A stretch of DNA of 64,000 nucleotides from Acidovorax soli (lineage in GTDB: Bacteria > Pseudomonadota > Gammaproteobacteria > Burkholderiales > Burkholderiaceae_C): assembly GCF_014207955.1 (NCBI RefSeq), contig NZ_JACHLK010000007.1:62001-126000 (forward strand), written 5' to 3'. Every line of letters begins with the position of its first letter. Positions within the stretch are counted from its first letter, which is position 1. Positions 34,411 to 43,588 of this stretch are shown here, one piece after another. The notes beneath the pieces were generated by a model, which was not told the origin of the DNA, did not search any database, and saw nothing but the letters and a program-made list of their open reading frames with translations. A program made the position numbers and the translations under genes.

Positions 34411-35739
34411 ATGTCGTCCATGACCCCCCAAGAAATCGTCTCCGAACTCGACCACCACATCGTCGGCCAGGCCGGTGCCAAGCGCGCGGTGGCCATTGCG
34501 CTGCGCAACCGCTGGCGCAGGCAGCAGGTCGAAGGCGCGCTGCGCCATGAGATCACGCCCAAGAACATCCTCATGATCGGCCCCACGGGGGTCGGCAAGA
34601 CCGAGATTGCCCGGCGTCTGGCGCGCCTGGCCGATGCGCCCTTCATCAAGGTCGAGGCCACCAAGTTCACCGAGGTGGGCTATGTGGGCAAGGATGTGGA
34701 TTCCATCATCCGAGATCTGGCCGAGATCGCCGTGAAGCAGACGCGCGATGCCGAGACCCGCAAGGTGCGCACGCGCGCCGAGGATGCTGCCGAAGAGCGC
34801 ATCCTCGATGTGTTGATCCCGCCGGCCCGTTCGGCGGCAGGCGCAGAGCCTGCAGCAGCCGACAGCACGGCGCGCCAGGTCTTTCGCAAGAAGCTGCGCG
34901 AAGGCGCGCTCGCCGACAAGGAGATCGAGATCGATGTGGCCGAAAGCCGGCCTGCGCTCGAGATCATGGGCCCCTCGGGCATGGAGGAGATGACCGAGCA
35001 GTTGCGCGGCATGTTCAGCCAGATGGGCCAGGACAAGCGGCGCACGCGCAAGCTCAAGATCGCCGAGGCCCTCAAGCTGCTGGTCGAGGAAGAGGCGGCA
35101 AAACTCGTCAACGAGGAAGAGATCAAGACCCGCGCCATCGCCAATGCCGAGCAGAACGGCATCGTCTTCATTGACGAGATCGACAAGGTGGCTGCGCGCC
35201 AGGAGAGCAGTGGCGCCGATGTCTCGCGCCAGGGTGTGCAGCGCGACCTGCTGCCGCTGGTGGAGGGTACGGCGGTGTCCACCAAGTACGGCATGGTCAA
35301 GACCGACCACATCCTGTTCATCGCCTCGGGGGCCTTCCACCTGGCCAAGCCCAGCGACCTGATCCCGGAGCTGCAGGGTCGCTTCCCGATCCGGGTGGAG
35401 CTGGGCTCGCTGTCCGTGCAGGACTTCGAGGCCATCCTGGTGCAGACCCATGCCTCCCTGGTCAAGCAGTACCAGGCCCTGCTGGCGACCGAGGGCGTCA
35501 CGCTGGAGTTCGCGCCCGAAGGCATCACGCGCCTGGCGCACATCGCCTTCGAGGTCAACGAGCGCACCGAGAACATCGGCGCCCGGCGCCTGTCCACGGT
35601 GATGGAGCGGCTGCTCGATGAGGTCAGTTTTGATGCAGCGCGACTATCGGGTCAAACGGTGGTTATTGATGCTGCCTATGTGGACGCGCGCCTGCAGACG
35701 CTGAGCCAGAACGAGGATCTGTCGCGCTACATCCTGTGA
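34411..35739 (+). CDS. hslU: HslU (ClpY) unfoldase ATPase
   Basis: 442 residues. The AAA+ partner of HslV. Walker A is GPTGVGKT (about 57-64), Walker B is [10 protein letters not shown], and the pore motif is EVGYVGKDV. The I-domain is inserted between them (about 110-230). The C-terminus DLSRYIL is the tail that docks into HslV. No recognisable promoter in the short gap after hslV, so the two are probably co-transcribed. Confidence 0.97.
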   Translation: MSSMTPQEIVSELDHHIVGQAGAKRAVAIALRNRWRRQQVEGALRHEITPKNILMIGPTGVGKTEIARRLARLADAPFIKVEATKFTEVGYVGKDVDSIIRDLAEIAVKQTRDAETRKVRTRAEDAAEERILDVLIPPARSAAGAEPAAADSTARQVFRKKLREGALADKEIEIDVAESRPALEIMGPSGMEEMTEQLRGMFSQMGQDKRRTRKLKIAEALKLLVEEEAAKLVNEEEIKTRAIANAEQNGIVFIDEIDKVAARQESSGADVSRQGVQRDLLPLVEGTAVSTKYGMVKTDHILFIASGAFHLAKPSDLIPELQGRFPIRVELGSLSVQDFEAILVQTHASLVKQYQALLATEGVTLEFAPEGITRLAHIAFEVNERTENIGARRLSTVMERLLDEVSFDAARLSGQTVVIDAAYVDARLQTLSQNEDLSRYIL

Positions 35740-35876
35740 CCTTGGGTGCCACCTTTGAGGTATCACTTGCATAGCCTGCGCTAAGTGCTTCTTTCTCAAG
35801 GACTTTTGCTCGTTTCGACTCTTCGAAGACGCAGCTAAGTCCTTGATTTCATTGCAAAAGTTTGTTGTGCACCCTC

Positions 35877-35904
35877 TTGCTCGGTGTGCTTTTCCTGCTA
35901 CAGT
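35877..35904 (+). promoter_or_regulatory. candidate dcw-cluster promoter
   Basis: TTGCTC (35877-35882), a 16-nt spacer and TACAGT (35899-35904) form a plausible sigma-70 promoter in the 253-bp gap after hslU. The first MraZ-type repeat overlaps its -10 element. Confidence 0.45.
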
Positions 35905-35940
35905 GCAAAAAAGTGCAATTAAGTGGTGAAAAGTGCCCTC
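35901..35940 (+). promoter_or_regulatory. MraZ operator, four 10-bp direct repeats
   Basis: Four consecutive 10-mers, each with AGTG in the same place (35902, 35912, 35922, 35932), three of them as AAGTG, follow each other with exactly 10-bp spacing upstream of mraZ. MraZ is known to bind short tandem G-rich repeats in front of its own operon and repress it. The repeats lie from the -10 to about +30 of the candidate promoter. Confidence 0.75.
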
Positions 35941-35992
35941 AGAGCCTGCGTTCAGGCCCTGGGTGGATTCCAACCGAGTGGGAAAGCTGTCC

Positions 35993-36421
35993 GTGTTCCA
36001 AGGTGCCTCGTCGCTCAGTCTCGATGCGAAGGGTCGGCTGTCCGTGCCGACCCGGCATCGTGACGTCCTGGCGGCCACGGCGGGCGGGCAGCTCACCATC
36101 ACCAAGCACCCCCACGGCTGCCTCATGGTGTTTCCGCGTCCCGAGTGGGAGAAGTTCCGTGAGCGCATCGCCGAGCTGCCCATGTCCGCCCAGTGGTGGA
36201 AGCGCATCTTCCTGGGCAACGCCCAGGATGTGGAGATGGACGGCACGGGGCGGGTGCTGGTCGCCCCCGAGCTGCGCGAGGCTGCCGGCATCTCGCGCGA
36301 GACCATGCTGCTGGGCATGGGCAACCATTTCGAACTCTGGGACAAGGCCACCTACGACGAGCAGGAGGCCAAGGCCATGCAGGGCGACATGCCCGATGTC
36401 TTCAAGGACTTTTCTTTCTAG
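35993..36421 (+). CDS. mraZ: transcriptional regulator MraZ
   Basis: 142 residues from the GTG at 35993, which gives the usual start [24 protein letters not shown] at 35933 in frame would add 20 residues, but it lies inside the operator repeats. Two AbrB-like SpoVT half-domains carry the family DAKGRLSVP and [14 protein letters not shown]. It represses the division and cell-wall cluster that follows. rsmH begins 10 nt after the stop. Confidence 0.95.
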   Translation: MFQGASSLSLDAKGRLSVPTRHRDVLAATAGGQLTITKHPHGCLMVFPRPEWEKFRERIAELPMSAQWWKRIFLGNAQDVEMDGTGRVLVAPELREAAGISRETMLLGMGNHFELWDKATYDEQEAKAMQGDMPDVFKDFSF

Positions 36422-36430
36422 GGGCGCGCG

Positions 36431-37360
36431 GTGACCGAGGCTTTGCAACACACCACCGTCCTGCTGGAGGAGGCCGTGGACGCGCTGCTGGGTGGCGCGG
36501 GTCCCGAGCCGTCCGGCACCTTCGTGGATGCCACCTTCGGGCGCGGAGGGCATTCGCGCCGCATCCTGCTCAGGCTGGGGCCAGAGGGGCGCCTTGTGGC
36601 ATTCGACAAGGACCCGGAAGCCATCGCCGAAGCAACGCGCATCTACGATGCGCGTTTTTCCATTCGGCACGAAGGATTTCGCCACCTCGGCGAGCTGCCT
36701 GCCGGCAGCGCCGCCGGGGTGCTGATGGACCTGGGCGTGAGCTCGCCCCAGATCGACAGCCCCGAGCGGGGCTTCAGCTTCCGTTTCGATGGTCCCCTGG
36801 ACATGCGCATGGACACCACGCGCGGTGAAAGCGTGGCCCAGTGGTTGGCAACGGCCGAAGTTCAACAGATTGCGGAGGTGATACGTGACTACGGTGAAGA
36901 ACGGTTTGCTGGCCCCATTGCAAAGGCGATTGTTGCGTGGCGCCAAGAGCGGGGCCCTCTTGCAACCACCGGTGAACTGGCCAGTCTCGTGGCTGGCGCG
37001 GTCAAAACCCGCGAGCCGGGCCAGAACCCTGCAACGCGCACATTTCAGGCTCTTCGGATTTTCATCAACGCCGAGCTTGAAGAGCTGCAACAGGCGCTAG
37101 AGGCCAGCCTCTCGGTGCTGCAGCCGGGTGGGCGTCTGGCCGTGATCAGCTTCCATTCGCTCGAAGACCGCATCGTCAAGCAGTTCATCGCCAAGCACTC
37201 CAAGGAGGTCTACGACCGCCGTGCGCCGTTCGCCGCGCCCCAGGCCATGAAGCTGGTGGCGCTCGACCGCATCAAGCCCGGCGAGGCCGAGGTGGCTGCC
37301 AACCCGCGCGCGCGCAGCGCCATCATGCGCGTGGCCGAGCGCACGGAGGTGCCTGCATGA
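36431..37360 (+). CDS. rsmH: 16S rRNA (cytosine-N4)-methyltransferase RsmH (MraW)
   Basis: 309 residues from a GTG. Methylates C1402 of 16S rRNA. The SAM-binding start is [16 protein letters not shown]; further motifs are [29 protein letters not shown] and the C-terminal [15 protein letters not shown]. Stop overlaps the ftsL ATG by 4 nt. Confidence 0.97.
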   Translation: MTEALQHTTVLLEEAVDALLGGAGPEPSGTFVDATFGRGGHSRRILLRLGPEGRLVAFDKDPEAIAEATRIYDARFSIRHEGFRHLGELPAGSAAGVLMDLGVSSPQIDSPERGFSFRFDGPLDMRMDTTRGESVAQWLATAEVQQIAEVIRDYGEERFAGPIAKAIVAWRQERGPLATTGELASLVAGAVKTREPGQNPATRTFQALRIFINAELEELQQALEASLSVLQPGGRLAVISFHSLEDRIVKQFIAKHSKEVYDRRAPFAAPQAMKLVALDRIKPGEAEVAANPRARSAIMRVAERTEVPA

Positions 37361-37692
37361 CGCGGTTGAACCTGGTGCTGCTGCTGGCGGTACTGGCGAG
37401 TGCACTGTTCCTGGTGCACACCCAGTACCAGTCGCGCCGCCTGTTCACCGAACTCGACCGTGCCACGGTCGAGGCGCGCCGCCTCGAAACCGAGCACCAG
37501 CGCCTGCAGGTGGAAAAGCGCGCCCAGGCCACGCCGCTGCGCGTGGAGAAACTCGCGCGCGCGCAGCTGCAGATGCGCACGGCCACGCCGGCCATCACCC
37601 AGTACGTGTCCGATCCGGCCGGGGTGACGGCCGTGGCTGCGACGACCTCGCCATCGGCCGCGCCGGCCGCGGCCTCGGGGGCGCAGCCATGA
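37357..37692 (+). CDS. ftsL: cell division protein FtsL
   Basis: 111 residues. A single N-terminal membrane helix ([20 protein letters not shown]) is followed by a periplasmic leucine-zipper-like helix ([20 protein letters not shown]) and an Ala/Pro tail. Forms the FtsQLB subcomplex that activates FtsWI. Overlaps rsmH and ftsI by 4 nt on each side. Confidence 0.93.
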   Translation: MTRLNLVLLLAVLASALFLVHTQYQSRRLFTELDRATVEARRLETEHQRLQVEKRAQATPLRVEKLARAQLQMRTATPAITQYVSDPAGVTAVAATTSPSAAPAAASGAQP

Positions 37693-39434
37693 GCCGCAGC
37701 GTCCTGTACACCTCCAGCCCGCTGCTGGCCAGCAAGACGCCGGTCTGGCGCAGCAAGTTCATCGTGGCCATGATCGCGCTCGGCTTTCTGGGCCTCGGTG
37801 CGCGGGCTGCGTACGTGCAGGTGTTCGGCAATGCCTTCTTCCAGCGCCAGGGCGAGGTGCGTTTTGCGCGCACCCTGGAGATGCCGGCCAACCGCGGCAA
37901 GATCCTGGACCGCAACGGCCTGATCCTGGCCTCCAGCGTGCCGGCGGCCAGCATCTGGGCCATCCCCGAGGACGTGGAGCAGGACCAGCCCGAGGTCAAG
38001 GCCAAGATGAAGCAGCTGGCCAAGCTGCTGGAGATGCCGCTGTCCGAGCTCAATGCCAAGCTGGCCGACGAAGACAAGACCTTCGTCTGGATCAAGCGCC
38101 AGCTCGACTGGGATGTGGGCCAGCAGATCGCGGCCCTGGGCATCAAGGGTATCTACCAGCGCAAGGAATACAAGCGCCAGTACCCCGAGGGCGAGGCCGC
38201 TGCCCACGTGGTCGGCTTCACCAATGTCGAGGACCATGGCCAGGAAGGGATGGAGCTGGCCTTCAACAAGGAGCTGGCGGGCAAGGCCGGTTCGCGCCGC
38301 GTGATCAAGGACCGCCTGGGCCGCGTGGTCGAGGGCGTGGGCGAGACCGTGCCCCCTGTGGACGGCCGCGACATGCAGTTGTCCATCGACAGCAAGGTGC
38401 AGTTTTTCGCCTACCAGAAGCTGCGCGACCAGGTCACGGCGCACAAGGCCAAGGCCGGCAGCGTGGTGGTGCTCGATGCGCACACCGGCGAACTGCTGGC
38501 CCTGGCCAACTACCCGAGCTACGTGCCCGACAAGCGCCAGAACCTCACGGGCGAGCAGTTGCGCAACCGCGCGCTGACCGACGTGTTCGAGCCCGGCTCG
38601 ACCATGAAGCCCTTCACCATCGGCCTGGCGCTGGAGAGCGGGCGCGTGCGCCCCGAGACACCGGTGGACACCAACCCGGGCCGCATCACCATCACCGGCT
38701 CCACGATCTCGGACACGCACAACTACGGCCTGCTCACGGTCGAGGGCGTGATCCAGAAATCGAGCAACGTGGGCACCACCAAGATCGCCATGCAGATGCC
38801 GGCGCGCGAGATGTGGGAGACCTTCTCGGCCGCCGGCTTCGGCCAGAAGCCGCAGATCGGTTTCCCGGGCGTGGTCAGTGGCAAGCTGCGGCCCTACAAG
38901 ACCTGGCGCCCCGTGGAGCAGGCCACCATGTCCTACGGCTACGGCCTGTCGGCCAGCCTGTTCCAGATGGCGCGTTCGTACACCGTGTTCGCCAATGGCG
39001 GCCGGGTGATCCCGGCCACCATGTTCAAGACCGACGAGCCCGCCGTCGGCGTGCCCGTATTTTCCGAACGCACGGCCGACCAGGTGCGCAAGATGCTGCA
39101 GATGGCCGCCGGCCCGGGCGGTACCGGCCAGAAGGCCCAGACCCTGGGCTATTCCGTGGGCGGCAAGTCGGGCACGGCGCGCAAGCAGGTGGGCAAGAAC
39201 TACGCCTCGGGCAAGTACCGTGCCTGGTTCACGGGCATGGCCCCCATCGACAAGCCGCGCATCATCGTGGCGGTGATGATCGACGAGCCGAGCAACGGCG
39301 TGTTCTACGGCGGTGCCGTGGCCGCGCCTGTTTTCAGCGAGGTCGTGCAGCAGACCCTGCGCATGATGGGCGTGCAGCCCGACATGGCCGTCAAGCCCCA
39401 GATCGTGGCCAACCCGGTGGAGGAGTCCCTGTGA
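37689..39434 (+). CDS. ftsI: septal peptidoglycan transpeptidase FtsI (PBP3)
   Basis: 581 residues. One N-terminal membrane helix, the class B dimerisation domain (MPANRGKILDRNGLILA) and a transpeptidase domain with all three motifs: the nucleophile in PGSTMKPF (Ser304), SSN (about 358-360) and KSGT (about 492-495). Cross-links septal peptidoglycan together with FtsW. Overlaps ftsL and murE by 4 nt. Confidence 0.97.
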   Translation: MSRSVLYTSSPLLASKTPVWRSKFIVAMIALGFLGLGARAAYVQVFGNAFFQRQGEVRFARTLEMPANRGKILDRNGLILASSVPAASIWAIPEDVEQDQPEVKAKMKQLAKLLEMPLSELNAKLADEDKTFVWIKRQLDWDVGQQIAALGIKGIYQRKEYKRQYPEGEAAAHVVGFTNVEDHGQEGMELAFNKELAGKAGSRRVIKDRLGRVVEGVGETVPPVDGRDMQLSIDSKVQFFAYQKLRDQVTAHKAKAGSVVVLDAHTGELLALANYPSYVPDKRQNLTGEQLRNRALTDVFEPGSTMKPFTIGLALESGRVRPETPVDTNPGRITITGSTISDTHNYGLLTVEGVIQKSSNVGTTKIAMQMPAREMWETFSAAGFGQKPQIGFPGVVSGKLRPYKTWRPVEQATMSYGYGLSASLFQMARSYTVFANGGRVIPATMFKTDEPAVGVPVFSERTADQVRKMLQMAAGPGGTGQKAQTLGYSVGGKSGTARKQVGKNYASGKYRAWFTGMAPIDKPRIIVAVMIDEPSNGVFYGGAVAAPVFSEVVQQTLRMMGVQPDMAVKPQIVANPVEESL

Positions 39435-40918
39435 CCCAGGTGCTGCATTCCTCCCGCGATGCCGTGCAGTGGCTGCGCAGCCGCGTCACCGGCACGCTGC
39501 AGACCGACAGCCGGCTGATCGGCCCGGGCGATGGCTTCATCGCCTGGCCCGGCGCGGCCACCGATGGGCGCGCCCATGTCGCCGACGCCCTGGTGCGGGG
39601 CGCCACGGCCTGCCTGGTCGAGCAGGCGGGTGTGAACGCGTTTGCCTTCGAGGGCGATCACATCGCGGCATTGCCAGGCCTCAAGGCCGCCACGGGCCCC
39701 ATTGCTGCTGAATGGTTCGGCCGTCCCGCAGACCGGCTCGACGTGCTGGCCGTGACCGGCACCAATGGCAAGACCAGCACCGCCTGGTGGCTGGCGGACG
39801 CCCTGAACCGGCTGGCCGGCAAGGGCTGTGCCGTGGTGGGTACCCTGGGCATGGGGCGCCCGCCCGCGCTGGACTACACCGGCATGACCACGCCGGACCC
39901 CGTGCGCCTGCAGCGCGCCTTCGCGCAGTTTGCGGACGAGGGCCTCGCGGCCTGCGCCATCGAGGCCTCGTCCATCGGCATCGCCGAGCGGCGCCTGGAC
40001 GGCACGCGCATGCGCGTGGCGGTGTTCACCAATTTCACGCAGGACCACCTCGACTACCACGGCAGCATGGCCGACTACTGGCTGGCCAAGCGCGAGCTGT
40101 TCGGCTGGAACGGCCTGCAGGCCGCCGTGGTCAATGTGGATGATCCGGCCGGCGCGCAGTTGCATGCCGAGCTGGGGGGCACGGCCCTGGACCTGTGGAG
40201 CATTGCCCTCGACGCCGATGCACGCCTTGTCGCGCGCGACGTGGCGCTGGGGGAGCAGGGCCTGCGCTTCACCGTGACCGAAGGCGCCGCGCAGCAGGTG
40301 CTGCAGACCCGCGTGATCGGCCAGTACAACATCCTGAACCTGCTGGGTGTGCTGGCCACGCTGCGCAGCCTGGGCGTGCCTTTGGCCGATGCCGTGGACG
40401 CCTGCAGCCATCTGCAGCCCGTGCCGGGCCGCATGCAGCGCCTGGTGGCGCCGGGCCAGCCGCTGGTGGCCGTGGACTATGCCCACACGCCCGATGCGCT
40501 GGACAAGGCGCTGCGCGCACTGCGCCCGCTGGCCGCCGAGCGTGGCGGCCGGCTGTGGTGCGTGTTCGGCTGCGGTGGCGACCGCGATGCCGGCAAGCGC
40601 CCGCTGATGGGGGCCGTGGCGCAGCAGCAGGCCGACCAGGTGCTCGTGACCAGCGACAACCCGCGCAGCGAAGACCCCGCCACGATCATCCACCAGATCC
40701 TGCAAGGCACGATCGCCGGCGCCTCCGTGCAGCCCGAGCCCGACCGTGCTGCCGCCATTGCCGCCGCCATCGGCCAGGCCGATGCCCTGGATGTGGTGCT
40801 GATCGCCGGCAAGGGACACGAAGACACCCAGGAGACCGCGGGCGTGCGCCTGCCGTTCTCCGACATGGCCCATGCGCAAGCCGCGCTTCAGTCCCGAGGA
40901 GCCCGCACATGGGCATGA
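39431..40918 (+). CDS. murE: UDP-MurNAc-tripeptide synthetase MurE (meso-DAP adding)
   Basis: 495 residues from a GTG overlapping the ftsI stop. The ATP site is VTGTNGKTS (about 108-116). The motif SDNPRSEDP (DNPR at about 409) marks meso-diaminopimelate rather than lysine as substrate, in line with dapF in this window. The carbamylated-Lys region follows YWLAKRELF. Overlaps murF by 10 nt. Confidence 0.97.
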   Translation: MTQVLHSSRDAVQWLRSRVTGTLQTDSRLIGPGDGFIAWPGAATDGRAHVADALVRGATACLVEQAGVNAFAFEGDHIAALPGLKAATGPIAAEWFGRPADRLDVLAVTGTNGKTSTAWWLADALNRLAGKGCAVVGTLGMGRPPALDYTGMTTPDPVRLQRAFAQFADEGLAACAIEASSIGIAERRLDGTRMRVAVFTNFTQDHLDYHGSMADYWLAKRELFGWNGLQAAVVNVDDPAGAQLHAELGGTALDLWSIALDADARLVARDVALGEQGLRFTVTEGAAQQVLQTRVIGQYNILNLLGVLATLRSLGVPLADAVDACSHLQPVPGRMQRLVAPGQPLVAVDYAHTPDALDKALRALRPLAAERGGRLWCVFGCGGDRDAGKRPLMGAVAQQQADQVLVTSDNPRSEDPATIIHQILQGTIAGASVQPEPDRAAAIAAAIGQADALDVVLIAGKGHEDTQETAGVRLPFSDMAHAQAALQSRGARTWA

Positions 40919-42354
40919 CGACGATGATGATGAACCTGCGCCAGGCGCATGCCCTCATCCACGAGCGCATCGCTGCGGCGCGCCTGGTGGGGGACGGCGA
41001 CACGGCCGTGCAGCGCGTGCACACCGACACCCGCACGCTGCAGGCGGGCGACCTGTTCGTGGCGCTCAGGGGCGAGCGCTTCGATGCCAATGCCTTCCTG
41101 GACCAGGCCCGCACCGGTGGCGCTGCCGCTGCTGTCGCGCATGGCGGCCTGGAGGCGGCGGGCCTGCCCGGCATCGAGGTGCCTGACAGCCTGACGGCCC
41201 TGGGCGCCCTGGCCACGGGCTGGCGCGCGCAGCTGCGCCTGCCGCTGATCGGCGTGACCGGCAGCAACGGCAAGACCACGGTGACGCAGATGGTCGCGTC
41301 CATCCTGCGCGCCTGGCAGGGCGATGCGGCCTTTGCCACGCAAGGCAATTTCAACAACGACATCGGCGTGCCGCTGATGCTGCTGCGCCTGCGCGGTGCG
41401 CACCGCGCCGCCGTGATCGAGATGGGCATGAACCACCCTGGCGAGATCGCCGTGCTGGCCGCCATGGCCCAGCCCACGGTGGCGCTGGTGAACAACGCGC
41501 AGCGCGAGCACATGGAGTTCATGCACACTGTCGAGGCCGTGGCGCGCGAGAACGGGTCCGTATTCGCGGCGCTGCCCGCCGATGGCGTGGCCGTGTTCCC
41601 GGCGGGCGATGCCTTCACGCCGCTGTGGCGCGAACTGGCCGGCGGCCGCCGCTGCCTGGCCTTCGGCGAAGGCGGCGAGGTGGTTTGCACATCGGCCGAA
41701 TGGACGCAGGGCGCCTGGTCCGTGCAGGTGCAGACGCCCGCCGGCGCGCTGGAATGCCGCCTGCAGATCGCCGGCCGCCACAACGTCACCAACGCCCTGG
41801 CTGCGACGGCCTGCGCCCTGGCTGCGGGGGCGCCGTTGGCCGCCATCGCCCGGGGGCTCGATGCCTTCGCACCGGTCAAGGGCCGCTCGCGCGCCTTCAG
41901 CGTGCAGCACGCCGGGCGCGAGATCACCGTGGTGGACGACACCTACAACTCCAACCCCGATTCGCTGCAGGCGGCCATCCAGGTGCTCGCGGCCTTGCCG
42001 GGCCCGCACCTGCTGGTGGTGGGCGACATCGGCGAAGTGGGGGCGCAGGGGCCGCAGTTCCACACCGAGGCAGGCAGCCAGGCCAAGGAGGCGGGCATCG
42101 CTGCGCTGTATGCGCTGGGCACGCTGTCGGCACACACGGCGCGCGCCCATGGCGCCGCCACGCATTTCGAGAGCATGGAGCAACTGCAGTCTGCAGTCTG
42201 CGCCGCACTGCCCAGCGTGGGCAGCGTGCTCGTCAAGGGTTCGCGCTTCATGAAGATGGAGCGGGTGGTGGAGGCCATTGCGGCCGCCACGGTCCCGCAA
42301 GCAACACAACAAGAACAAGGAAAGTCCGAGGGAAGCCATGGCGCCACACATTGA
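40909..42354 (+). CDS. murF: UDP-MurNAc-tripeptide-D-Ala-D-Ala ligase MurF
   Basis: 481 residues. Adds D-Ala-D-Ala. The ATP site is VTGSNGKTTV (about 117-126), with GNFNNDIGVPL and EMGMNHPGEI as MurF-specific segments and DDTYNSNPDSL near the C-terminal domain. The ATG at 40909 is preceded by GAGGAG; the reading frame starts inside the end of murE. Confidence 0.96.
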   Translation: MGMTTMMMNLRQAHALIHERIAAARLVGDGDTAVQRVHTDTRTLQAGDLFVALRGERFDANAFLDQARTGGAAAAVAHGGLEAAGLPGIEVPDSLTALGALATGWRAQLRLPLIGVTGSNGKTTVTQMVASILRAWQGDAAFATQGNFNNDIGVPLMLLRLRGAHRAAVIEMGMNHPGEIAVLAAMAQPTVALVNNAQREHMEFMHTVEAVARENGSVFAALPADGVAVFPAGDAFTPLWRELAGGRRCLAFGEGGEVVCTSAEWTQGAWSVQVQTPAGALECRLQIAGRHNVTNALAATACALAAGAPLAAIARGLDAFAPVKGRSRAFSVQHAGREITVVDDTYNSNPDSLQAAIQVLAALPGPHLLVVGDIGEVGAQGPQFHTEAGSQAKEAGIAALYALGTLSAHTARAHGAATHFESMEQLQSAVCAALPSVGSVLVKGSRFMKMERVVEAIAAATVPQATQQEQGKSEGSHGATH

Positions 42355-42402
42355 TACGACGAACGCCCGCCCGGTGCGGTGCCTGCCGCAGGGAGGTGCC
42401 GC

Positions 42403-43581
42403 ATGCTGCTGATCCTGTCGCAATGGCTGCAGGGGCTGTCGCCCGAACTCGGCTTCTTCCGCGTGTTCCAGTACCTCACCTTCCGTGCGGTGATGGCCGC
42501 GCTCACGGCGCTGATGATCGGCCTGGTGGCTGGCCCCAAGGTGATCCGCGTGCTCACCTCGCTCAAGATCGGCCAGCCGATCCGCGGCTACGCCATGCAG
42601 TCGCACCTGTCCAAGAGCGGCACGCCGACCATGGGCGGCGTGCTGATCCTGCTGTCGATCGCGATCTCCACGCTCCTGTGGTTCGATCTGTCCAACCGCT
42701 TCGTGTGGATCGTGCTCATCGTCACCATGGGCTTTGGCGCCATCGGCTGGGTCGATGACTGGCGCAAGGTGGTGAACAAGGACCCCGAAGGCATGCGCTC
42801 GCGCGAGAAGTACTTCTGGCAGTCCGTCATCGGCCTGATCGCGGCCGTCTACCTGGTGTTCAGCATCTCCGAAAGTTCCAATGCCAAGGTGTTCGAGCTG
42901 TTCCTGACCTGGGTGCAATCGGGTTTCTCGCTGGACCTGCCGCCCAAGGCCGGCCTGCAGCTGCCCTTCTTCAAGGAGGTGAGCTACCCGCTCGGCGTGC
43001 TCGGCTTCGTGATCCTGACCTACCTGGTCATCGTGGGGTCGAGCAACGCCGTGAACCTGACCGATGGCCTGGACGGCCTGGCCATCATGCCGGTGGTGAT
43101 GGTCGGCTCGGCCCTGGGGGTGTTCGCCTACGTCACGGGCAGCTCGGTCTACTCCAAGTACCTGTTCTTCCCCAACATCCCGGGGGCCGGCGAGCTGCTG
43201 ATCTTCTGCGCCGCCATGGCCGGTGCAGGCCTGGCCTTCCTGTGGTTCAACGCCCACCCGGCCCAGGTGTTCATGGGTGACGTGGGCGCGCTGGCGCTGG
43301 GCGCGGCCCTGGGCACCATTGCCGTCATCGTGCGCCAGGAGATCGTGCTGGCCATCATGGGCGGCATCTTCGTGGTCGAAGCCCTGTCGGTGATGCTGCA
43401 GGTGACCTGGTTCAAGTACACCAAGAAGCGCTACGGCGAAGGCCGCCGCCTGCTCAAGATGGCGCCCTTGCACCACCACTTCGAGAAGAGCGGCTGGAAG
43501 GAGACCCAGGTGGTCGTGCGCTTCTGGATCATCACCATGCTGCTGTGCCTGATCGGCCTGTCCACGCTCAAGCTGCGTTAG
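42403..43581 (+). CDS. mraY: phospho-MurNAc-pentapeptide translocase MraY
   Basis: 392 residues, ten membrane helices. Forms lipid I on undecaprenyl phosphate. Conserved catalytic segments are [20 protein letters not shown] (Asp pair), [24 protein letters not shown] and [13 protein letters not shown] good GGGAGG precedes the ATG. murD follows after 7 nt. Confidence 0.97.
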   Translation: MLLILSQWLQGLSPELGFFRVFQYLTFRAVMAALTALMIGLVAGPKVIRVLTSLKIGQPIRGYAMQSHLSKSGTPTMGGVLILLSIAISTLLWFDLSNRFVWIVLIVTMGFGAIGWVDDWRKVVNKDPEGMRSREKYFWQSVIGLIAAVYLVFSISESSNAKVFELFLTWVQSGFSLDLPPKAGLQLPFFKEVSYPLGVLGFVILTYLVIVGSSNAVNLTDGLDGLAIMPVVMVGSALGVFAYVTGSSVYSKYLFFPNIPGAGELLIFCAAMAGAGLAFLWFNAHPAQVFMGDVGALALGAALGTIAVIVRQEIVLAIMGGIFVVEALSVMLQVTWFKYTKKRYGEGRRLLKMAPLHHHFEKSGWKETQVVVRFWIITMLLCLIGLSTLKLR

Positions 43582-43588
43582 CCCTGCC

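Noticed and set aside
35933..35992. Upstream GTG start for mraZ
   Set aside because: It lies within the operator repeats and would add 20 residues before the conserved MraZ N-terminus.
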